This document shows positions 21,835 through 33,319 of a DNA stretch of 64,000 nucleotides, piece after piece. A program made the translations under genes and the position numbers. The DNA is taken from positions 54,022,203-54,086,202 of the forward strand of contig CM060187.1 of the NCBI GenBank assembly GCA_030549335.1, in the 5' to 3' direction. This stretch comes from Pontederia crassipes (Eukaryota > Streptophyta > Magnoliopsida > Commelinales > Pontederiaceae). The first letter of the stretch is position 1. Every line of letters begins with the position of its first letter. The notes under the pieces are model-generated. The model saw only the letters and a program-made list of their open reading frames with translations, did not search any database and was not told the DNA's origin.

Positions 21835-23461
21835 GGGTTGCACGTCCTCTTGCCACAGTGGCTCGCCATGGGCTGGGACGTCGTATGCTTCGCTACAAGT
21901 GTGGTCGTGTCAGCTCCCTCCACGTCCTGTGCAGCGAGCTCCGCTCCGCCTGGACCACAGCGGACAAGGACCTCATCACCGGCATGCTCGCTCACTATGA
22001 ATCAATGTTTTTATAACCAGATCGGAGATCGAATCGGTCAAGGTTCAATCGGATTGAATCGAATTTTATTAAAATAATAATATTTTTTTAATAATCTTAA
22101 ATAAAAAATATCATAAGTAATACAATATAATATACAAATAATAATTAATTCAATTAATTATATAATACAGTGATGCATAGTAATTTATTTTATTTTAATT
22201 AACTCTTGAATTTTTCTCTTAATATACTTTTTAATTCTCCTCTAATTAGTTATTTTTTAAAGTTATCTTTTGCTATAAATAAAATTCTTTCATTTTGTAT
22301 AATGTTTTAATCTTAATTTCTTAGTTTTATTTCACATTTAGAGATGACTGATTTTATTTTTTTTATTTTCTCTTGTGCTTCAATATTAATGCTACCCATA
22401 ATTAAGGGGACTAATATATTGTCATTATTTTATTATTAGAGCTAACTTCCTTATATTTCAGCATTGCTTTCCATTTTTTTCTTATTAATTTTTAAATCTT
22501 CTATGATTTGGGCTCCATTTCATTAATTGTCTTTTGTTTCCTTTTAATTTTTGAATTTTATTTGAATAGTTTCCATTTTATATCATTTATTTCCTTTTTT
22601 AATAAAAACTCTAAAAAATTGGGTTGAACCAGAATTGCCGGTTCAACCCGGTTCCGGTCCATATCGGTTTTTTTTATCAAAATTGGTTATGTATATGCAG
22701 CCGGACCGGACCGACAGCCGGGTCACGGTTGAACCGGTCGGACCGGCCGGTCCGGTCCGGTTTTAAAAACATTGCTATGAATACTACTATCCGAGCCAGA
22801 GCGTCCGTGACGGATTCGGTGGCGCCTTTGTTGCACCGTGGGCCACCAAGCTCAAGCACACAGACACATTGGATTGTTGGGTCGCACCCCAATGCGCTCG
22901 TCCACCTCATGTACTCCGAGGCCTGCTAGCGGTTTGAGGCGCACAGACCTCCTACTCTTCGGCGTCCATTGGGCGTCGACGACATCCAGCGCAAGACGAT
23001 AGGAGCTGGCCATGAGAGGGAGATTGAGGTGGTACATGGAGCAATGGCGAATTTCTTCCTGGACAAAGACATGGACATGACGAAGCTGGTTGGCAGGGGT
23101 CGTGTGGGTTATGAAGAGGGCGAAGGAGCTGAGGTTGCGGGAGGTCCTCGTGATGTTGGAACTGTTGAAGTTGATGTGCCGATTAGTTTTTCTAAAAGTT
23201 TAAGTCATTAGGAAGAGCAACATCGTTGGTTTTATATTTTTAACCATGAAGGCCATGGACCTCCTCATGCGGCCAGGTGGTCGTCGCTCTGGAGATTGGG
23301 ATCCATGAACTCGGGATTGAAACATGACTTGGAGAGGGTGAGTCAACTCGCCAAATTGAGAGATGGTCGTATCATTTCTGTTGAGGTTGCGGGAGGTCCT
23401 CGCGATCCTGAAACCATTGTAGGCGATGGATGTAATGCTTCAGAAATTTGCCTCGTCTCAT
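21835..23461 (+). pseudogene. Unidentified coding relic, split by a hAT MITE
   Basis: Outside the MITE at 22003-22774 this sequence is GC-rich and reads as protein. Before the insert the frame gives LRYKCGRVSSLHVLCSELRS and ends LITGMLAHYE. Removing the MITE and one target copy lets the same frame continue YYYPSQSVRDGFGGAFVAPW and on to a stop near 22929. Further GC-rich sequence follows to 23461; a phrase gaggttgcgggaggtcctcg occurs twice there (about 23132 and 23383) with different continuations. I do not recognise the family. No start codon or intron structure is clear, so it is a gene fragment or a captured piece rather than a working gene. Confidence 0.5.
22003..22774. mobile_element. 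hAT-type non-autonomous element (CAATG ends, 8-bp target duplication)
   Basis: Left end caatgtttttataacc and right end ggttttaaaaacattg are inverted repeats. A perfect 8-bp direct repeat, ctatgaat, lies at 21995-22002 and 22775-22782. CA..TG ends with an 8-bp duplication are diagnostic of the hAT superfamily. The interior is AT-rich with gaaccgg-type motifs near both ends and encodes no transposase. It sits inside the coding relic at 21835-23461. Confidence 0.88.
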
Positions 23462-23658
23462 GAGCGGATTTCGAGCGGTATCACTTGTTGAAATTTTGAT
23501 TAAAAGCAACGAAAATATATTCATAATATGATAAAAGACCATTAAAGTAGAAATGATAGTGAAAATATTTTTAAAATATCAATTAAAGTCCACCAATATA
23601 AATGCAACGATAATTACATAATACAATTCATGAAGTCCAAAAAGGATATCGTAGTAGC

Positions 23659-24310
23659 GAGTAATTCTAAAAAATGGTACCCCAACTTTAATGCTAATAT
23701 CAAATTAGTACCCTAACTTTGAAAAGTAACAAATTGATCCTCCAACTATTTAAACATTTCAAATTTAGTCCCTTTGACATATTAATTATTTTTAATACAT
23801 ATTAGATAATAAGTTTAAATCGTAAATGATAATTTAACATTTTATTGTGATAGAATAAAAAATAATCTATATCTACATTTACATACTATATTAAAATGAA
23901 AATTTTATCATGCCACATGTCATTATCTCATATTTTTTAGAAAAAATGTACATAAAAATTTCTTTTTTTAATCAAAATAGAAGTACTAAAATCTATAAAA
24001 ATAAATTATCTAATCTAATATTTTTTGCGAACTGAAAATCTATATTTATATACTAATCAAGTTTCTCTTTGTAGTTAAAACATATTGTTCTGTTCTAGAT
24101 ATATGTTATTTCTTATTCTATCACAATAAATATTAAATAATCATTTATGATTTAGAGTTATTTTCTAACATGTATTTAAAATAATTAATATGTGAAAGGG
24201 ATTAAATTTGAAAAAATTAAGTAGTTGGGGGACCAATTTGTTACTTTTCAAAGTTGAAGTACTAATTTGATATTAGCATTAAAGTTGGGTACCATTCTTG
24301 AAAATTACTC
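23659..24310. mobile_element. MULE-type MITE, long inverted arms, about 10-bp target duplication
   Basis: The left arm (from 23659, gagtaattctaaaaaatgg) and the reverse complement of the right arm (gagtaattttcaagaatgg) stay alignable for about 230 bp. Both contain ctttaatgctaatatcaaat and ctttgaaaagtaacaaattg. Flanks are tcgtagtagc (23649-23658) and tcatagtagc (24311-24320), a 10-bp duplication with one mismatch. Long arms with a 9-10 bp target duplication are the signature of Mutator-like MITEs. No coding capacity. Confidence 0.8.
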
Positions 24311-24548
24311 TCATAGTAGCGGAAGGACACAAGCAAACATAAATAAAAGCTCATTACGATAAGTATAGCAGCGGGAGACCGATATATGATATAAGATAAA
24401 TCTCACGATGAAAGACTCGATAAAAACATACGTCTAAAAAGTGATAAAATGTAAGACCATAAACATTCTTATAAGAAAGACATTAAAGTCAAGCCAACAT
24501 CCAAATCCATGACTAAAGACCATAGGTAGTTCAATCAATAACACACAC

Positions 24549-24550
<2 letters not shown>

Positions 24551-24615
<65 letters not shown>
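24551..24615. repeat. (AT)n microsatellite
   Basis: About 65 bp of uninterrupted AT repeats, preceded by a short CA run. Confidence 0.95.
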
Positions 24616-24617
<2 letters not shown>

Positions 24618-24839
24618 CAAAGGTAAAAGTATGTGAGCATCACAAGTGGCATTATATATTAATGACAAGTGTCTTCTATTAAAAAATTAATTAATAAAAT
24701 TTAACTAATTTAAGAAATTTTAAATTTAAAAGGTAAAACTAATCTAACAAGGATTGATAAATAAGGTAATAATATAAAACTAATATTTTAAATAAGATAA
24801 TAATATATGATGAGTTTAAACAAAAAACATAAAATTAAC

Positions 24840-25430
24840 CCTAAAAATTTGGTTAAATAAGGTCTCTAGCTGCACGGTGGAGAGAGAAAAATACAATTAA
24901 TTGCTTAAATAGAAATATAAACATATTTAATTTGAGTAAGAGTAGGAGTTTAAAACTAAAAATTAATATAACATATGATATACAAACAAATTTTAATATA
25001 AAAGATAAAACTAACCCTACAAAATTAGTTAAATAAGATAAATTAATATATTTACGAGATTTCTTATTTTTGAAATTAAAAATGAGCGAGAGAGAGAGAG
25101 AAAAACTAACCCTACAAAATTAGTTAAATAAGATAAATTAATATATTTACGAAATTTCTTAATTTCGAAATTTAAAACGAGCGAGAGAGAGAGAGTAATA
25201 CAATTAATTTAAATTTATTTGCTTAAATAGAAATATAAAAATATTTAATTTGAGAAAGAGTCGGAGTTTTAAAATAAATGATTAATATAACATATGATAT
25301 ACGAAAAAAATTAAATATAAAAGATAAAACTAACCCTGCAAAATTAGTTAAATAATATAAATTAATATATTACGAGTTTTATTATTTTCGAAATTATAAA
25401 AAATTAAAATAAGAATTTCAATTAGTTAGG
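24840..25430. repeat. Local tandem duplications, AT-rich
   Basis: The phrases aactaaccctacaaaattag, aataacatatgata-like blocks and gcgagagagagagaga each recur two or three times (for example near 25010, 25107 and 25332). The spacing suggests repeated partial duplications of an about 200-bp unit. No ORF. Confidence 0.7.
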
Positions 25431-25619
25431 TAAATTAGCGGTAGGAGGTATGAGATGGCCACATGCATGAAATTTTTTACTAACTAGGAGTTAAAACTCT
25501 ATTAATATTTAAATATTCTAATTTCTTTAGAAGAAAGATTGTTTGATTAAAATCATAGAATCCAAAAAAATGATTGAATTAAAAGTACACTTCTTTTGTT
25601 TAAAAATAATTTAAAATAA

Positions 25620-26790
25620 ATAATTTAATTTGAGTCAAATTAAAATTAATCTTTTCTTTTTATCAATTTGAGCATGATTAAAATAAATAATATTTTTCTT
25701 TCTAAAAAATGATGTACAGGTAAATAATAATTAATGTTTAAAAAGATATTTTGTCATTTTTAAAATTTTAAACAATTAAAATAAGGATTTCAATTTGAGT
25801 CAAATTAATATTAATATTTTCTTTTTATCAATTTGAGTGTGATTAAAATAAATATTATTTTCTTTTTAAAAGATAACATGTATGTAAATAATATTTCTTT
25901 TTTAAAAGATAATTTGTTAATTTGTAATTACAAAAAAATTAAAATGAAGAACTCAATTTATGTCAAACTAAAATTAAAAATATCTTTTTTTATCAATTTG
26001 AGTATAATTTAAATAACTAATATTCTCTTTCTAAAAAGTATGTATAAGTTAGTAGTAATTCATTTTAAAAAGATAATTTATTATTTTCGGAATTTAAATA
26101 ATAATTTAAAATAAAAATTCAATTAGAGTTAAATTAAGATCAATTATTTCTTTTTATCATTTTGAGTATGATAAAAATAAATAATATTTTCTTTCTAAAA
26201 GATAATATTCATGTAAATAACAATTCTTTTTAAAAAGATAATAATTTGTTATTTTCATAATTTAAAAATATTTTAAATAAAATCTTTAATTTGAGTCATA
26301 ATTGTAGTAATCTTTCTTTCTTATGAATTTGAGTATGATTGAAATAAATAATCTTAGAAAGGTAATACAATAAAATAAATAATATGTACTAAAAATAATG
26401 TATTATTATTTGTATTAAATAAATAATATTTCCTTTTCTAAAGCAACGTACAAGTGTAATAAAAAATAATAATTCATTTTCAATTATTTTATATATAATT
26501 TGTTACGTAATCTAACAAAAATAAAAGAAGATTAAGTTTATTAGAATAATTTTATTAGAACAAATTTTTTTAGTATGATTAAAATAAATAATATTTTATT
26601 ATTTTCATATTTAAAACTAAAATAAATAATTAATTTTAGTCAAATTAAGATTAATATTTCCATTTTATCCCTTTGAGTGTGATTAAAATAAACAATCACC
26701 CCTTTCAGAATTTTAAAAAAATTAAAACAAAGAATTCAATTTGAGTCCAATAAAAATAATATTTCCTTATAAAATTAATTAAAATATTAT
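25620..26790. repeat. AT-rich tandem array with a period of about 165 bp
   Basis: The marker gagtatgattaaaataaata and close variants starts at 25670, 25835, 26000, 26164, 26331, about 26571 and 26675. The first four intervals are 165, 165, 164 and 167 bp; the last two (240 and 104) sum to about two units with an internal shift. Each unit also holds caatttgagtcaaattaa-like and ctttttatcaatttg blocks and a ctttctaaaa-type block. Copies have diverged by substitutions and small indels, which indicates an old array. Confidence 0.8.
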
Positions 26791-28343
26791 AAATCAGAAA
26801 ATAAGTCTATTTATTGAAAACAATTAATTATTAAGAAGAAAAATAATTTAATTAGATGTTGGAGTTTTGGTATATTTAAATTGAATTTAAAACTTTTAAA
26901 ATAAACTAATATATTTGTAGAGATGGACAAATGAATTTGTGTCATATCGTACTCGGGCCGGGTCAAATCATATTTAATTGTGACACGACCCATTTTAAAA
27001 ATAAGTCGTGCCATGTTGAATTGACATTATGCCAACCCGACAAGATTGGTGCACGGCCTAATTGAGTTAGCTGAGTTGGGTCATACCGAGTCGAATGACT
27101 CATTTTTTTGTCCAAAGTTAATTTAATTAATAATAAAATACTTAAAGTATTATAATATATGATATTAAAAATAATATAATATATGGTATTATGATTATTA
27201 GATATATAATAAACTTTTTATATATAATATAGTTATAATATATTATTAAATATTTAAATATGTAATAATTGGCCTAGTGTCAGGCCGTGCCTAGCATCTT
27301 ACTAAGCACCTTGGCACGATCTAGTCCGAGTCTAACCCAACTATTGTGCTCGGATGAAACTCATATCGGCAGAATTTCATGAAGGCCACGTACTGGGTCG
27401 GGCAAAATTTCATCTTTACTTATTTATCATGTTTAAGTGATAATAAGTTAATTTTGATAATTATTAAAAATTATAATATTACAATTATGTATTGCATTTC
27501 TTTATAATATTGATAATCTTTTGATAACAATTATGTATTATAATATTATAATTGTATACTATATGATTTTTGTAATGTTCGTCATCCGTGCATCACACGA
27601 GATTTAGGACTACTAATATATAAAAGACCTAATGAAAATGCCGACTCCATGTGCAATTCGCCATCATGAGCATGCCACTGCCCTAATCATTTATGCATGA
27701 GGGAAGTTCACCTCCCATTAGTTGTATGTAAGGGTAAAGTAATTTGTAATTTGATCAATAGGAAAATAATTAAACAATTTATCATTTAGGATAACTTACG
27801 ATCCAATCAATAAACAATTTAACAATCAAGCATGATATCAATTTCCATGATTCTTAATCATATCCATTTAGACCAATAACATAATTCATTTAAATGGCCA
27901 ATTTAGTATGAATAGTGGCTTGGAACAACGATTAGTAGGCAACTTAAATGCCCAGTTAACAATTGTTCCATATGTTCAAACCACTCATTTTGATTCAATT
28001 GAAATTAGTCATTCGACTTCTCATTCAATTAGGCAACAATTAAACAAACAATCTTTAGTTAGTCATTTCATTCATTGCGGTTCTTGGCTTGCCTCGACAC
28101 CGAACGGTGGGTCGCACTTGCACCCAAATACTTGTGTTCGGGTCCATTACAATTAAATTAAAAATACGAAGATAGCCAAGAATTCATCAATGTGTTCATT
28201 CAGTACATTATTGCTTTTTACCCTATGATTTAGCACACAATTCATCATCATGTAATAAAATACTCATGTTATAACATCAATAAGCAATTCATAATAGGAA
28301 TTAAGTCTATACATAAGCAAATGAGGGACATGATTCAAGTGAT
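26791..28343. other. AT-rich intergenic DNA with a possible decayed hAT-like element
   Basis: No gene. About 26917-27420 has weakly inverted ends (gtagagatggacaaa, and aaatttcatctttac at right) and gggccgggtc-type motifs near both ends, as in some hAT MITEs, but no 8-bp duplication is clear. 27650-28200 has no ORF. The phrase ggtgggtcgcacttgcaccc near 28104 resembles parts of plant Ty3 LTRs. Confidence 0.35.
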
Positions 28344-28904
28344 GGATAAATTTCATTAAATACCCTCCAACTCTATCCATTTTCACAACGCTATCCTTCA
28401 ACTTCACTTTGTAACTAAACTACCCTCCATATTTCAACTTGTTTCACTAAATGTATCTTTCGACCGGGAATAGCCAATTTTCTAGTCATTTGGCTGACGT
28501 GACATATTATTTTAAATTAAAATTATATACAATACTAAAATAATATATTTTAAAAAAGGAGGCGGTACCCCCCTCTCCCTGTCCCTCTAGCGCCGAAGAG
28601 GAGGGGTGTGGTGCCGAAGGAAGGGGTGTCGCCCCTCCCCTCCTTTGCATATGGGCGTTGGGGGGGGGGGGAGGGAGAGGGAGTGCGCACCTCGCCCCCT
28701 CATTTTTTAAAATATTGTTAATGTTTTATATAATTTTTATTTTAAAATAATGTGCCACACCAGCGAAAATGATCATGAAACTGGTTATTTCCGATCGAAA
28801 GGACATTTAGTGAAACGAGTTAAAAGATGGAGGACTTACAAAGTGAAGTTGGAGGATATCGATAGAAAACGTCAAAGATAGAGAGTATTTAGTGAAATTT
28901 ATCC
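28344..28904. mobile_element. MULE-type MITE with a GC-rich core
   Basis: The ends are inverted: ggataaatttcattaaatac at left, and gtatttagtgaaatttatcc at right. The flanks ttcaagtgat (28334-28343) and ttcaattgat (28905-28914) form a 10-bp target duplication with one mismatch. Arms remain complementary for about 180 bp. The centre (28558-28705) is strikingly GC-rich (gccgaagaggaggggtgtgg, a run of G, cgccccctc) compared with the AT-rich arms. Confidence 0.78.
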
Positions 28905-31230
28905 TTCAATTGATCATTAATTTGTGATTAAAATAATCATATCACTATAACAACAAGCAACTCAGTATGGACTTAGCACATTTATACATCATTCGATTAG
29001 TTCTCAAACCCTATTTTAAACAGGTCAAAATGGTCATACGTCACAATTGACTAAGCAAATAATTAATAAAATTGAAAAATGTAATGACCCATTACAATAT
29101 TGTCATGACCGCATTTTTTCACCAGTCACGACTCTCAAGGCATGACCCTTACAATGTGTCAATCTCCCATTTCACGACACATTACTACCAAGTAATGACC
29201 CGTCCAGTAACACTCCATTCTATTCATAGTGTCACGACTACAATGAGTGATATCCTATCTACTATAGTCATGGCTCATGACCGCAATGTCACGGCTCTCA
29301 CAGTGAGCCAAAAGAGGATTTTCACATCTCACGACCTATAATGAAGTGTTACGGGTCTCAGAATGTGTTCGTGAAATGACCATGGAGAGTCATGGTCCAT
29401 GACTAAATATCACAGCCCCTGAAATTGGCTTGTTACGCGAAGTCACGAGCCTTCATATTTTCACGCCCCAAGCTGCATTATCACGGGTCATAAGAAAAAT
29501 ATCAAGATCGTTACTTTGGTCCATAATATGAAGGTTACATAACTTAAGGTGTTATTACGCACGACTACTAGTCTTCACGGCTCGTGACTCTCGTGTCACG
29601 ACTTGTGAAATTGACCCGTGACAGAGTTATAAACCTTTGTCTACTCAGCCCCTTGGTCGAGATTCATGGTTCATGACATTGGTTTCATGGACTGCAAAAG
29701 TCTGTCCTTACTCGAAAATCACAAGCCATTAAACCTTTAATGATGGTTATATTTTCGTCACTTCCCATTAATTTTAGCAAAGCTTGCCCTATTTTTCTAA
29801 GACTCATTCATACATCATTTCAACACGATTTTAGCTTAAGTTTCAACAATTTTTTGAGCTCCTTAACATGAGTTCCATGCATTGTTAGAGATTCATTCGA
29901 TCAAAATAACAATCAAAAGAATCAATACGTTTCCATTCTTCTTCTTCCTCCTCCTTTGGAGCTTCTTATTTTAATGAAAGCAATATGAGCTGCTACATGA
30001 AAGAACACTATCACAGGGCTCTTTGCAGTTCAACAATCATCCATGCATAAAAGTATTACAAGTATCTTTTTCAGTTTTTCGAACTCGTGGACGGAGTCGA
30101 AGGGCGGTGACGGGAGCAGCTTGATGGGGAGGTTGGCGAAGTGGATTACGTGCCGCCTTAGAGGACTGCTCATTTTCGTTCGCAACACGCGACGGCGACG
30201 ACAGGAAAGGGAAGAGGGGAGGAGATGTGGAAGGGATGGAGGCGATCTTTTTCTACTCGTAAGGAGGAGAGGGAAGAGCGGAGGAGAGGTGAACTTGCTG
30301 TGGCCGAATGGAACAGAGCCGGTCCAATGAGGTAGACCGAATTGGGTCATAAGATTTTGATTGAGTCATACAATTATAGCATTAACCTCTGTTTAATGCT
30401 ATGAGTCAAAAGAAGGGATGTTTGAGAAAACAAACAAAATACTTGCGCTTTAGGACCCGAGTAAGTTAGGATTTTGATACAAACTAAATCAAGATGTGGA
30501 GTCCATAGTAATTTTGTACCGTTTAAATAAAGGTCTCTAGTCAAATTTTTATGAATATAAAAAATTTCTCTGAGAGTCTCATCCATCATAGTTAGATGTG
30601 TTGCTCAGATCAAAACTTTAACTTGTGGCATACTCTTAGCTCGCATGAGTTGAATGATCAATGTCACTTCCCAAACATGAATTGACAATAAGGAAAAAAA
30701 GGCCCACAACTAAGACAATTGTCCTCAAGTATTTACTCTAAGTAATATAGATTTGTTCTATTATTAATAAATAATTTAATAATATAATTTGAATATATAA
30801 TATGTATTAAACTAAAACATTTTATTTAAAATAATATAATAAAAATAAGAATTCGATGTAGTATGTTACTGAGACTATGTATGCACTTTAGGACTTGATC
30901 AAGGATAATTAAAAAATATTTCTATAAGTCATGCCACCAAAAATCAAATATTTATTGAATAACATAAGAAAATATTTCATGTAAGCAACTTATAAATGAA
31001 AGAAACATTGACAAAAGTTATTTTATATGACAAAAAAGTAAGATGAAAAAATGTTGCAACATAAATTTCAAACAACATGACCTAAGAAATTTTAATTTTT
31101 TTATGCTCCAATGTTAGCTTTTAGTTTTCAACTTGACACGACATTGGTTAGTCAATGATCTAATCAAATTCATATTTTGATCCCATTTAGCTGAGCCAAC
31201 AAAGTTAATGACAGATGGATTTTAAGGTAT
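28905..31230. other. Intergenic DNA with a catgac/tcacgac motif array and a GC-rich island
   Basis: 29080-29700 contains about 15-20 copies of short motifs such as gtcatgacc, gtcacgact and tcatggctcatgacc, spaced some 20-40 bp. The pattern recalls 1880-2250 inside the solo LTR, so this may be part of a decayed LTR. 30080-30330 is GC-rich and open on both strands but unrecognisable. 30340-31230 shows nothing I can name. Confidence 0.45.
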
Positions 31231-31235
31231 CCCCG

Positions 31236-32967
31236 TGATGCGTAAAATGATGTAGCAAAATAAAATCGCTAGCAAGTGCACTAGTCGCTCAAGTAATATA
31301 AAAAGTATAAGTAAGAGTGTCGAACCCACGAGGAATATTATTAACTTAATATCTGAATTTATACATTAATAAGAGAGAAAAAATATGGATTTTGAAAATG
31401 AGTTTTATAAAAAAATAAAATAAATAAAATAATAATAAGATAGTGGTGTTGAAGTTAGGCCTTAGGATCAAAATAGATCAGGATAAATAATTGAACCATA
31501 AAAGATAAATTTAATATTTAAAGATGGATTAGAGTCTCTCTAAAGTAATCTAACATGATTAACTTGTGGTCTCCACGACTGACATCCCTCAATCTAATCA
31601 TATAGAACTATCTTAATTTAATAAGAATTGAAATCTCCACGACTGGTACCCTAAAAAATATATTTAAATTAAGATGCATTAAATTGGATTCCCTAGACTA
31701 TTAATCACTCCACAAACTGGTATAGATTGATAGACCACACAAATTTGATTCTCCACACACTAGTTATCAAATTCATGTCAATTATTAATTTCAAATAAAT
31801 CAAATAAAATTAGTATAATGAATTCTGAAATTAAACACTCCACAAATTGGTATAGCCTAATTCAAAAATCCAATTAACTAATATAAAAGTATTAAGCACA
31901 ATTAATAAGTGATCAGAAAAGATTAAAACAAATAAAATAGGGTCCAAACATTTCCCTTCAATTAATAATCTCCTAAAATAATAATCCTAAAAATATGGAG
32001 TTCATCCTAAAAATTCTGGAGAGATAATAAAATACAAATCATAAAAATTGGAAGAATTACACCCAAAATAGAGATATCGAATTGGGCAGACAGTCGGGCA
32101 GCCTCTCGGACTTCCAACCGTCGCACCTCTCTCCTCTTGAACGAAGCCTGCAGATGCTCACGACTCAACTGTGAAGAAAACCTGAACTTCCAAAGCACGA
32201 ATTGAAACGACGAATTCTTCACGTATTTATAGGTGCGGACGGCCTTCAATTTCATCCAGGTCGTAACATGGTACGGTTGACTTTAAAATTATGAGATAAA
32301 CTCGGCCAAAAATGATAATTCTTCTAACTATTACGCCCAAAAGATAAATCCTTTTATCTTTACCCCTTTGAATCTCGGCCAAAATGAAATTCTTTTATCT
32401 TTACGCCCAAAGAGATAAACCCTTTTACTCCCTTCGAATCTCGGTCGTAAGGAAGACTTCTTTTGTCATTACCCCCTCCATATCTCGGCCAAAACGATAT
32501 CTTTACTCATTTTCATTACGCCCAAAACGATGAGTTCTTCAATTTTGGCCAAAACGATAGGCTCCTTATCTTTACCCCTCCAAATCTCGGCCAAAACAAA
32601 GAGGAGTCCTTATCATTACCCCCTCCAAATCTCGGCCAAAACGAAGAAGAGTCATTCATCATTACGTCATTTCCTTTACCCCCAAAAGAAGTGAGACATA
32701 TTACTTTTACGCCCTGGTTGGCTATGATCATCTTGATCAAATATTGTGGTTTACGACCGATCCATCCGTTAATTCGATTTGCCTGCAAAATAATTATAAA
32801 AATTAAGTAAATCCACCCACAATTAAAATATTTAGAGAATTAATAAATAAAATCGATAAATCCAAAATTATGACTAAAAGTGACTAAAAATGATGCATGT
32901 CATGATCAAATTATAGAAAAATTAATTAAAATAATAAATTAAAATATGTTATATTTTGCATGCATCA
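31236..32967 (-). repeat. 3' LTR of the LARD element
   Basis: 1,732 bp, starting tgatgcgtaaaatgatgtag and ending gcatgcatca on the plus strand. On the minus strand a TATA box in the context cacctataaatacgtgaag lies at about 32219-32237, as expected for an LTR promoter. 32290-32720 is a tandem array of units containing tctcggccaaaac and ttacccctcc. Confidence 0.88.
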
Positions 32968-33319
32968 AACTCTTCCAAGCTTAAAGTCTTGCTTGTCCTC
33001 AAGCAAAAATTCAAAGCAAGGCTCAAGAAAGTTCCATCATAGCTTCCACATTGTCAACTGACTAATTTTTTCACATAGTTCTTCTGTACACCTACTACTC
33101 AGCATCTTATCATTTTCCATGCACCTTCATAGAGGTTCTGAATGCTACACAAATTTAAACAATCTCAAATTCAGTTTTGTAGAAAAATAAATTGTTTGTC
33201 AAATAATGGTATTGATATTGAACACATAAGTACTAATTGAGCTTAAAACTTTTTCTTTTTCTTTTTCTTTTCACTTTTATTTTCAATCATTTTAAAAGTT
33301 CTAATCTTTAAGTAGGATT

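Noticed and set aside
26917-27420. Firm call of a hAT MITE
   Set aside because: The ends are only loosely inverted and no 8-bp duplication matches; kept as a possibility in the region note only.
29072-29341. 89-codon frame in the catgac array
   Set aside because: Low-complexity product of the short motif array with no start context or homology.
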